Assembly (NCBI GenBank): GCA_019973155.2
Contig: BPQB01000083.1
Span: forward strand, 62,001 to 126,000
Direction: 5' to 3'
From: Phanerochaete sordida
Lineage: Eukaryota; Basidiomycota; Agaricomycetes; Polyporales; Phanerochaetaceae
Length of the DNA stretch: 64,000 bases
The position numbers and the translations under genes were made by a program. Numbering within the stretch: position 1 is the first letter of the stretch; the number at the start of each line of letters is the position of its first letter. This document shows, in pieces, positions 29,424 to 38,266 of this stretch. The notes under the pieces were generated by a model. That model saw only the letters and a list, made by a program, of their open reading frames with translations, did not search any database and had not been told where the DNA came from.

Positions 29424-30485
29424 GATAAGCTCCAGGACGATCTGCACCCTTCGTCCGCCCAGCAGGACATATGAGCTTGGGAACCAGACACATGCACACC
29501 TGATGATGGGAGCGGGATCTCATGTCGAGGGATCAAAATAAAAACGTCGCAGAGGCATGGGTGGCTTGTAGTGCGGGAGGAAATCAAAGTCAATCTACGG
29601 TGCTCCCTCGGCCATCGACCAGACGCGTCGAGAATAGAGCCGGAGGTCGCGACACTCCGAAAGGAAGTCGACTTCAACCGTACTTGCGCCTGATGTATAC
29701 AGTCAGATAAGAGGTCATCAGCATAGGCGTGGAGTCCAACAGACGTACCCGTGCAATGCCTGGCACTACCGCGTGTGCGAGAGCCCCAGAAGCCGAAAGG
29801 GTCAACCTGGTCATGCATGTCATAGAATGTGCAATACAATATACAGGGCGACATGAAGTGTGGGAGACAGCCGCTACTGCGCTGATACCGCGGATGAGCC
29901 TGCAAGTTGTGACGCGTAAACCTGGTACACCAAACCCACATCCCTGCTCCCAGGGCGAGTCACGATGTGAATTTGAAGCCTCGGCTAGAGCGCGCAATCT
30001 CCCAAATATCCGAGATGATGCTGATCTTGCGAGAGAGGCGATGTTCCGAGTCCCTCCAGCCGGGGCCAGCCATGATGGGCCCGGAGCTGGGCCATTGTCG
30101 GGGATGCCTTTGGAGGCCCGACCAAGGGTAACGAAAAGATAAAGCAGAGCAGATCTGCGTTAGCGGCGCTGTTTAGGACGGCGACGAGAGGAAGAGGTGT
30201 GCATGTGAAGGTGAGCGCGATGGTTGGTGCGACCAACTTGACGGCCTCGGAGCCTCGGGAGCTTCTCCCGCGTCTGCCGTATTAGGCAACCGCTCAAGAA
30301 CGTAGGCACGAGCTATCAAAGTACAGTATTTACTGAGTGGCTGTAATCGTATTGACATCTCGGAAAGGTCGAAGCGAAGAGAAAGGTCGAGCGTATACGA
30401 CGTGCATAAAATTTTAATCACTGTCGGATTCTTACATCACTGTACGAACTAGTAAACTCCGTGATCCCTCGCACCTGCTGAGACC
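29424..30485. other. 1.1-kb intergenic stretch
   Basis: Upstream of membrane-protein copy 1 and downstream of the split dehydrogenase. Only short overlapping reading frames; nothing recognised. Confidence 0.35.
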
Positions 30486-30867
30486 TCAAACGACTAGCTT
30501 GACCTTCAACTTATCCCCGTCGACGATTTCCTGCTTCCGCGCGAGCAGCGCTTCCATATCCCAGCGACAGTCAATGTAGCGGCCTGCGAGCCACTCTCTG
30601 CGCTCGCGGACGAGCCAGAGTATCGTGTTCGCCGGAAGCTCTAGCTTGTCGACCCAGATCGGTGCATCGACGAACTCGGGAGGGAGACGCGCCGCCATTT
30701 CCGTCATAATGACGCCGGGCTGTACCGAGTACGCGATGACGCCCTTGTCGCCGTATTCGGCTTCCAGCCACTCGGCGAGGCGCACCTGCCCGAGCTTCGA
30801 GATCTGGCGTACAGTCAGCGGGGCGCAGCAGCAGATGTGTGGCGGCGCACCGAGTACGCGGAGTACC

Positions 30868-30875
30868 GCGGGAAA
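30868..30875. repeat. target-site duplication, outer element, left
   Basis: GCGGGAAA directly before the element. The same eight bases follow its other end at 33495-33502. An 8-bp duplication is the hallmark of hAT transposition. Confidence 0.9.
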
Positions 30876-31473
30876 CAAGGGGGTTGCAGGATTTTAGCGC
30901 CCGACACTATGCCGGGGGGGAGGGGGTGGGTGTCGAGGGCTTATCCAAATTTTTACATGGGCCAGATTTCGCTCGGATTTCATGTTGTCGCACATGTACC
31001 GTTGTATTCTCAACATACTAGAGCCAGGACAGCTCCATCCTGCGCCTCTACAAGCCTTTCAGATGGGAGATTGATCCGAGTTCCCAGATATGGATACATT
31101 TCAAACTCCGGGAGCTTAGCGCCTCCATACTGTCCTCGGCCTGCTTTCCTCTGGCCGTCACTTGGATCCTTGAGCGATGGAAAACGAGCCTCCACCTTGT
31201 AGCTGTGTCTCACGGAAAGCACAGACCATGAAAGGTGTGCTAGGGCTATTTGTATACACACTAGATCTCGAGCTCTGACATTGGCATCGAAATGTGTGAG
31301 CCCGCACCCGATCCTCTCGTGCCGCGCTTGCTTGTCAATGCGCTGCTGCGCCTGCTACCATGCTGCCAGACGCAGGGCTTGGATGGTACCAACAGCTCAG
31401 CACGTTCTCGTGCTTGCCGCGCCCGGCGCTCTTCTAAAACGTTCATTCTAGCGTGAAGTGCCTGCGGTTCAGG

Positions 31474-31481
31474 AGCTTGGC
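31474..31481. repeat. target-site duplication, nested element, left
   Basis: AGCTTGGC, repeated exactly at 32445-32452 on the other side of the nested element. Confidence 0.85.
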
Positions 31482-32444
31482 TAGTGATTTGCTTGGCTCG
31501 GCTTGAAGCCAGAAGCGGGCCAAGCCGAGCCGCTGCAAGCCGGGCCAAAGCCAAGCCAGCTGCATTGGCTCGCGCAGGCTTGCGGCCTGGCTTAGAGGTC
31601 AAGCCAGCCGAGCCAAGCCGACGAAGCCGCGGCTTGCAATACACAGGTTACTAGCTCCGTTGGCGTGGCACATAGTGTGTCCCAGAAGCTGCTGGCCGAG
31701 CCAAGGCCAATCCTCAGCACAGCAATGCCTTCAGAGACCAGCGCGGTGAGTGGACTCGACCGTGCATAAAGTCGGGCAACTTACAGCGTGCAGCGGGATT
31801 CGAGTGCGAAGGTCATCGCGCTCATCGCGCGCAGCGCGCGCTGAGCTGCTCGTCCACCCCTTCTCTTCTGCATTCGGTCGCAGTTGACGTTGGCGCGAAT
31901 GTGCTCGTCCCGCGCAGATCTCGGCTCTGCAAGCTGCAACGCCGCATTCCAATGTCTTCGATTTATCATCGTCGCCAGCGCGCAACGACCTGCAATCTAC
32001 CGCTTGCACCCTGGCCCCAGCATTTTCCCTGGTCGGCGCTGTGGAAGAGGTAGCGTCTTCGCCCGGTGGTGCTCCCCGCACTCGCGCTCAGCCTCTCCGC
32101 CAGCTTGAGCGAATCACCGTCCGGCAGGCGCGTAAGCTGGAAGCAGGCGCCGTGGGCGCATTCGAAGCTGAGCAAACCCTTTCGTGCACTTCCAACTCCT
32201 CGCTGGATTTGTGGCGCATGTGGCGATAAGATAGGATCCTGTTTGCTAGCGCGACGAGCCGTACATGCTCGACCATCAACACCTACCTAATCCGGACACA
32301 AGCCGCGGCTCGGGCCAAAGCCGAGCCTCTGGCTTATGGCTTGCCATGGCCCGCGGCTCGGCTTGTCCGTTGAGAAGCCTGAGCCAGGTCAAGCCAAGCC
32401 AAAGCCCCCGGCTTTCGAGCCAAGCCGGGCCAAGCAAATCACTA
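31482..32444. mobile_element. nested hAT-like element, 963 bp
   Basis: Inverted ends of 24 bp (31482-31505 and 32421-32444) that match at 23 positions; each begins TAGTGATTTGCTTGG, and TAGTG again fits the hAT end consensus YARNG. It is flanked by a perfect 8-bp duplication, AGCTTGGC (31474-31481 and 32445-32452). Both subterminal zones (about 31490-31640 and 32290-32440) are crowded with copies of short motifs such as AAGCCGAGCC, GGCTTGGCTCGG and close variants in both orientations, as expected for transposase-binding subterminal repeats. The middle 640 bp has no transposase motif and no convincing gene, so it is non-autonomous. It is inserted in the outer element and is therefore younger. 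Confidence 0.87.
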
Positions 32445-32452
32445 AGCTTGGC
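32445..32452. repeat. target-site duplication, nested element, right
   Basis: AGCTTGGC, identical to 31474-31481. Confidence 0.85.
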
Positions 32453-33372
32453 ACCACACTCGCTAAGGCCCTCGCAAAGGAGGTGAGCGCGTGGTCTGGC
32501 ATTGAAGAGACGCTCCCGCTCGTGCTGACCACCATTTCGGAGGACCGTCTCACCGTCAAGGATGTCCAGCTCCGCCTGCACGACAACCCCATCCGCTTCT
32601 TCGGCCTTCTCGACCAGGCGCACACCCAGATCGAGGTCGTCGTCGGCCGGAAGACCAAGGCGCCCAACCTGCTCGGCAAGAGGGCCAAGGCCTGGTCACC
32701 GGCCGAGTCTGGCGTCCTGAATGGCGCCGTGCGCCGCGTCCTTGTCCATGGCCAGACTGGCTACCTTGACAGCGCTCAACGCCGACCCGCTCAGCCGCGA
32801 CGTCTCTAGCGCGGTCATCGTCCACCCGGCCAGGGAGCGCGCAGGCTCTGTCTCGTGAGCTGCGCCGCCAAAGCCCGAGCTCAGCAGCATCCTCACCAGC
32901 TGCAGCCCACGCACCAGCTGCCGCCTGCGCAGCCGCTGTCCGCACTGCACGGCCCGATCAACATGACGCACCTGACGCCGCACCGCGCGTCCCACCGGAA
33001 GCATATACTATCCGTCAAGCAGTTCATGCACAAGGCCACTCACAACGTCTTCTCGCTCGCGCACGATTTGCTGCTGCAGGTCGAACGCAACGGCACGCTC
33101 GATATCCTGCGCGGCAAGGTGCTCTGCACGCTACGATCCGTCTATGCGCACGTCGTCCTCGTTCGATGCGGCCATGAAGCGCTGCGGCGGCGAGGTCGTC
33201 CAACTCAATGTCGACATCTCGTTCGTGCTCAAGGGCGAGACGCTCGCGGACACGATCTGCACGCTCGGCTGCTAGGCAGACGCGGTCGTGCTGCGGCACC
33301 TGGACATCGGCAGCGCGCTGCTCGTGGTTCTCGCCCGTGCCCTCATCCACGCGGGCGACGATTCCTTCATAT
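32453..33372 (+). pseudogene. URA2: URA2 (CPSase-ATCase) fragment inside the transposon
   Basis: Translations in shifting frames match the DHOase-like and aspartate transcarbamoylase parts of the fungal pyrimidine protein. They are, in order: EETLPLVLTTISEDRLTVKD, RLHDNPIRFFGL-DQAHTQIE, VRRVLVHGQTGYLDS, ALNADPLSRDVSSAVIVHPA, the linker end [14 protein letters not shown], then the ATCase start [34 protein letters not shown], and [44 protein letters not shown]. Damage: a frameshift after GYLDS, TGA after AGSVS, a gap of several residues in the phosphate-binding loop, where the STRTS-type motif begins, with a frame change, TAG in place of Tyr after TLGC, and decay after HAGDDSF. It is not functional. 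The domain order is preserved, so it derives from one continuous segment of the parent gene. The parent copy is not in this window. Confidence 0.85.
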
Positions 33373-33494
33373 ATAGGTATATTCAATGCATTATTGAAGC
33401 AAAAATCCGAGATACAGGGGGGGGGGGGGCTCGAGGGCACCTTAAGTCAAAAATGCGGCATCATGTCACATTTTTTAATCTTGCAACCCCCTTG

Positions 33495-33502
33495 GCGGGA
33501 AA
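33495..33502. repeat. target-site duplication, outer element, right
   Basis: GCGGGAAA directly after the element, identical to 30868-30875. Removing the element plus one copy restores the dehydrogenase reading frame, which independently confirms the borders. Confidence 0.9.
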
Positions 33503-34140
33503 ACGCCCACCACCGCTCCCGCGGTTGTGACGTTCACGATCGTCTTGTCGCCCCCGCATTTGATGAGCAGCGGCAGGAACGCGCGCGTAACCTGGTACGT
33601 CCCGCGGATATTGACCTCGAAGGACTTCCACCACTCATCGGGCTCGCTGTCCGCGAGGAGGTTGTACTGCTCGATGTAGCCGGCGTTGTTGACCACGATG
33701 TCGACGCGGCCGAACACGCCCTCGACCGTCTTCGCTGCCGCGACGACCTGGTCGTTGTTCTCGATGTCGACCGCGAGGGTGAGCACTTCGAGCCCGGAGC
33801 CCTCGCGCGCTGCGGCGAGGCACTCGGCCTTGGCGGCATCGAGGCTGCTGCGCGCGAAGAGCACGACACCCCTTGCTCCAGCCTGCGCCATTGCTACTGC
33901 GGTGGCCTTGCCGACGCCCCTCGAGGCACCGGTCACGACGACGACCTTGCCACTGAGGTCGGCAAAGGCCGATTCAATCGCAGGATATATGTCATGCTTG
34001 CTGGTGGGGAGGAACACTTCGCCTGTAGAGCGAGATGAGCGTGCGTCCGACTCCCAAGACAAGCAGCTCACCGATGGGCTCAGACATTTCTGGATCCAAG
34101 TGGGTGTTCTGCGTCTGGCACTGAGGTTGTTGCACGCAGT

Positions 34141-34147
34141 TTTTATA
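34141..34147 (-). promoter_or_regulatory. TATA box of the split dehydrogenase
   Basis: TATAAAA on the minus strand, about 55 bp upstream of the start codon at 34087. It supports the chosen start of the two-residue-group first exon. Confidence 0.5.
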
Positions 34148-35059
34148 CGCCAAGGCTGCTGCAATAAGCCCAAGATAATCTGTTCTTTCCGTGCTTGGTG
34201 CAAATGCGTCCCTACGGGGCGTGTGTCGAGGCTAGAAGGGGCGCTCTCGCGCTTCTCGTCATAGGAAAATCGTCGCAGCGAATGGCCTACAGTTAATACC
34301 CCGCAAGCATTCTATGCGAAGGCACATCGAGGGTAGGATGCGGGAAACTACCCCGTCACGGTCCGGCGGGGTGCGTGCGAAGCAGGTTTTGGCTCCGGGA
34401 CTGTCATCGCCTTGACGCCACTGCATGCACGGTCGTCGGCACGGTCAGCGGCATAACGTGAGCGTCCTGAGAATCGTGAGAATTAGTGCTAGTGTGGAAA
34501 GCTGTTCCTCGACGATCTCACGCCACAAAGGCCGTCGCTCTATTCCGGCGAACTCTCGCCGCTTAGTAGTCTCCTTTTGACTTACTGTGATCTTTGTCGT
34601 TTGCCGCTACCTTCAGCTTCCCAAGCTTCCAGGTTCAACGCTTTCCACGGTGCTTTCAACCCAACCGCGTCACCACTGCATGCCAGTCATTGGCCTAATT
34701 GCGAGGACTTCGGGGATGATGCGGCAGAGACCACGTTCCACGGCCGAGAGGCGGCTGCGTATGATCCTGTCTGTCTAAAGATATGAGAGCCATTCAAATT
34801 TACAGTACTCACAGCAAATCTGGCGCATTCAGGTTCACGTTAGCTTCGAAGACAACAGTTCGGAGGATCTAGGCGAAGCCTTCGTTGACGAATTCTGTTG
34901 GGACCGGCGGAGCTGGCTTTTCAGGCCATGCCACGCAGACACGCAGCTGCTATAGAACGTGGTCTTGCGCGACTTCAGGATTTTCCGTGGCTGGAAGAGC
35001 GCCTCGCGAGAATATGTCCTCTGGCATGAGTGAAGAAGGCAAGCGCCAAGGCGGAAGGT

Positions 35060-35119
35060 TCTACTTACCTTTCCTTATCAATCTACTTACCTTTCCTTAT
35101 GAGTCTGCTTACCTTGCGT
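35060..35119. repeat. short tandem repeat, about three 22-bp units
   Basis: Two nearly identical 22-bp units beginning TCTACTTACCTTTCCTTAT, followed by a diverged partial unit beginning TCTGCTTACCTT. It lies just downstream of the stop of membrane-protein copy 2. Confidence 0.7.
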
Positions 35120-35299
35120 AAGTCTCCTTCTTGAGCGGGTTTACTTAGTAAATGATCGTCATAAGTAGTCACATCCATTTCGTGGCAAGGCTCGACATAA
35201 TCAAAACTGGGCAGGTCACTGAGAAACAATCTACCCTGTATTGTCGCTCTTCCCCCACAAAGACTATCAAAAGTGGGAGCTCCATCAGACGATGTAACA

Positions 35300-37517
35300 T
35301 CACGACTCTGTGCAGCTATCCGACGTATTCCATCTCTTGAACAGCCCAAGGGTCCCGCGAGAACCATCTACTCCCGAGGCAGAAGCCTCGAAGTGCACGC
35401 GCTCCGAGCGCGGATGCTCCCTGAACATCTCGAGCGCAGACACCTCAAAGAGCACGCCCTGCCTCTCCGGCCCCGCAAACTGCTCGGCGACGGCGACAAG
35501 CGGGTCCGTGAGACGCAGCTGCACGAGCTCCGCCTGCGTGCGCCGCGTATCCGCACCGTGCACGACCATCTCGTGCGACGGCGAGAACACGGCGAGGGCC
35601 GCGAGGGCCAGCGCGACGAGGCCGTATGTGCCAACAAGTGCGATGAGGATGCACAGCGGCGCGAGCGGGTAGCGGCTTGCGACGCGCTGGCTGAGGACCA
35701 GCCCGGCCGTCGAGTTCTGTGCCATGAGCAGCGGCGACGCGAGCGCGAGCATCGCGTACGACATGTTCCCGGACAGAATCGAGTTGAAGGCCTCTTCGGA
35801 GACGTTGAGCGAGGGTGTTAGGGTAGTTTGAATGTAGCTGACGAGGGTCTGCTGGTAGGTATCGTCCAAGGCGGCGAGAAGTGCAGAGGTGGTGTTGAAG
35901 TTCGATCGAATGGGATCTGATGTGATAGTGTACGAGGGATTCGAAGAGGACCCCATGGTCCCGCCAGCAGAGTATGCTAGCGAAACGTTGTAGGCTGAGA
36001 CGCTACAGCCAGCTATGTAGAAGTAGCGGTCGTCGGTGTCGTCTCCACGCACAACATGGTACCATCCCGTCGCGCCTTCCGGAAACGTCACTGTGTCGCT
36101 GGGCGCGTCCCAGAACAGAACAACGAGGGCGCCATAAGGATTGAGGTTGGAATCGAGACCATATCCAGCGCCGCCTGAGAGTGCGAGACCTGTATCTGGA
36201 CCAGCCAGTACGTTCCCACTCAGGTTGTACGGCTGCACGTTCGATTGATAGCTAAGGCTAGAGATGTTCAGAGGCGGGCTGAACGATGGGCAATACACGA
36301 TAGTCTCGGGATATTCCTCGACATCGTCGAGCGCACAGTTCGTCACTGGCTGACATTCCGTAGCGACACCGAGTGTGTCGAAGGTAACGTTCGCCACGCC
36401 GGATGGTTGGGAGACGGAGACCAGAACGGCGTATTTATTGACCATGGTGGACTGGAAGCGAGAACTTTGGTTCCTGAGCGTGGCCTGGCCTTCGTCCATC
36501 AGTGCCGCGTCGCCCCATCTGTGAACCACGGCGGACACGGACTGGGTCGCAAAATGCTGGCAGTTGGTGTAGTTGGACGGAGAGGATCCAGGAAAGGCCT
36601 GGCGAACGGTCTCTGCCGGACCGGGACAGACGGTCAGGTTGACTTGAGAGCCTAGTGCTGGTAGGGTGTCGGGGACAAGATCGTCCACAAGGGTGTGGAT
36701 GAAGGCACTGGAAGTGCTGTGAAGCCAAATATCGACCACGCTAGACGACAGCATAAGTGAGAGTGACAGCGTATTCGCTCGTGTAGCTTACCTGAGAGCA
36801 TAGCTCAGGGCCAACAGCACGCAGACGACAACAGTCGCAGTAGATAGAAGCGGAGCCACATGTGCTCTACGTTTCTCTCCCTGACGGACATAGCTGCCGA
36901 CTCCAAGTAGGTTCATCAAAGACGGCGACGAGCACAGCTTCATTACCAGCCCGTACTGAGCGGCGGTCGGCAGAGCCTGCAGCTGGGATCTTGGGTGCAC
37001 AGAGACCCAGCTCGAGGCTAGTCGCAGAGCGAAAACACCCACGACAATGGGTGTTGCGAAGGAGACTAGCTTCGACTGTGTAGATCCGTGTCAGTACGTC
37101 AGCAGTCTCAGAAATAACTGTAGAGACACTTGCCGCGATAGTCGCGATGGTTAACCCGTAGAGAGTAGCATTGAGGTTGATCGTGCCGTCTGCATCCGTA
37201 GCTGTAGCAGATGGCGAACCCTCGAGAGCTACCAATGCTCTACGGAACTGCGAATCTTCGCTGGGAATATGGTCGCGGACTCTGCGGGTGAGCAGCCATA
37301 AGAGCATGCCTGCGACGATGCCAAAGCACCCTAGGGCGACCCCGAGTGCTGGCAGCCATAAGATCGTCCGCGGTCGCCGCAGCTTTCCGTACGAAAAAAC
37401 CTCCGGAAGGGGCCTCTTCGGGCTTCCACTCGCGCTCGTATTCGCGTCGAATTTGCTGAGGCGCAGAGGGTTGAGAGGGATGACCTCCAGCTGCCTCACA
37501 TGAGGTAGAGTATCCAT
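35300..37517 (-). CDS. large membrane protein with glycosylated ectodomain, copy 2
   Basis: Paralogue of the gene at 27164-29423 with the same exon plan. Exon 1 (ATG 37517, MDTLPHVRQLEVIPLNPLRL) has the helix ILWLPALGVALGCFGIVAGM and RRVRDHIPSEDSQFRRAL ... LYGLTIATIA. Exon 2 has SFATPIVVGVFALRLASSW and PTAAQYGLVMKLCSSPSLMN, with a helix ending LLALSYALR. Exon 3 has SSVVDIWLHSTSSAFIHTLV, an ectodomain with N-glycosylation sites and Cys pairs (NLTVCPGP, NYTNC, ECQPVTNC), a last helix around LIALVGTYGLVALALAALAV, and the tail VQLRLTDPLVAVAEQFAGPE ... ALEMFREHPRSERVHF. Residue agreement with copy 1 is strong around the helices and the tail and loose in the ectodomain, the pattern of a surface protein whose exposed part diverges quickly. 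Function unknown. Confidence 0.8.
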
Positions 37518-38266
37518 CGCTCCTGAGGTGGCAAGAGAGGGCCGTCAAGGGGCGCATTCACAGCGTGCATCACGCCTCTATATGAGTGTCCTTGCGCAGT
37601 GTCACTTCATCAAATCTGCTGTCGCAAGGGTCAGCCTCGGTCCCGAGCCAGAGCACCTAGATGCCAATGAACGGGAGTGAAGAGCCTATAACGTACAATG
37701 CGAGATATAGGCCTCACTCTGGCGGCACTGCGTCATCTCACGAAGAGGTGGCCCGAGACTCGACAAGACTTGTTCTGATCCCAGAAAAAAACAGACTTGA
37801 TACGGGAGATGCTAAGCGAGCGAGCGGGTTTTGTCCAGCAAAATCAGCGACGTTACGCTAGAATGTGAGATGCGATGTACAGCGGGTCGTGACTCGTGGA
37901 TGTAGCAGGTCAAGCTCAAGAGCGAGGGCGAAGATATTACACGTGTTTGGGCGCCTGCAGCGCGCGCAACCCACGAGCGCGCGGCGCGCGATATTTGTCA
38001 TTCCTCGAGAGCCACTCTCGTTAACTCTTGTTACTCGTCTGCAGAATATCGCATCGAGTCGTTCCTTCTAAGCCTTTTGCTTCCGCTCAGCTAGGCTCAG
38101 CTATTGCACTTCGGCTAGGTGAAGCCTTGGGCCTGGGTTTGACAGCTGCATCAGCGTCCGAGTCCGTACTACGCAACGAAGGCTTCTCAAAGAATACTTT
38201 GCAATCTGTAGGTTCAAACCTCCGTCCTGTCTTAGGATGTGTCATGCTAAACAGAGTGCATAAGGA
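37518..38266. promoter_or_regulatory. divergent upstream region, membrane protein copy 2 and F-box 1
   Basis: 749 bp between two divergent start codons. A ten-base tandem duplication (GCTCAGCTAG/GCTCAGCTAT) lies near 38086-38105. No TATA box at a convincing distance. Confidence 0.4.

Larger units (their letters stand above)
30876..33494. mobile_element. hAT-like DNA transposon, non-autonomous, carrying URA2 fragment
   Basis: 2,619 bp with inverted ends. The left end reads CAAGGGGGTTGCAGGATT (30876-30893); the right end, reverse-complemented, reads CAAGGGGGTTGCAAGATT (33477-33494), 17 of 18 matching. It is flanked by a perfect 8-bp duplication. CAAGG fits the hAT end consensus YARNG. Near each end there is a G-run (about 30910-30925 and 33418-33429). 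No transposase domain was found: the left 600 bp holds only a minus-strand reading frame of Arg/Ala/Ser-rich residues (31261-31473 part), and the right 930 bp is a decayed URA2 fragment. A second element (31482-32444) is nested inside. Without that insertion the element was about 1.65 kb. It must have been moved by a transposase encoded elsewhere. Confidence 0.88.
30486..34087 (-). pseudogene. short-chain dehydrogenase/reductase split by a transposon
   Basis: Classical SDR in two parts. The 5' part (34087 to 33503) has a tiny first exon (MSEPIG) and a second exon starting EVFLPTSKHDIYPAIESAFA, then the cofactor motif VTGASRGVGKA, VVNNAGYIEQ and IVNVTTAGAVVGVF. The 3' part (30867 to 30486) contains ISKLGQVRLAEWLEAEYGDK and ends at the stop at 30486. 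The 2,619-bp element at 30876-33494 lies between them. If the element and one target copy are removed, the coding sequence runs on as FPRYSAYS, a 47-nt GT-AG intron, then ISKLGQ, which gives the catalytic Tyr-x-x-x-Lys (YSISK). So the insertion sits a few codons before the active-site Tyr and stops the frame (read-through ends after GLQD). The usual catalytic Ser is Thr (NVTT). The gene body is otherwise undamaged, so the insertion looks young. Confidence 0.88.
34088..35299. other. 1.2-kb intergenic stretch
   Basis: Holds the dehydrogenase promoter next to 34088 and, further right, a small tandem repeat (see 35060-35119). No gene recognised. Confidence 0.4.

Noticed and set aside
31261..31644. 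Transposase gene in the left part of the outer element
   Set aside because: The frame crosses the border of the nested element, is Arg/Ala-rich and lacks hAT transposase motifs.
35060..35119. Minisatellite of possible regulatory meaning
   Set aside because: Only about two and a half units; kept as a simple repeat, with no basis for a function.
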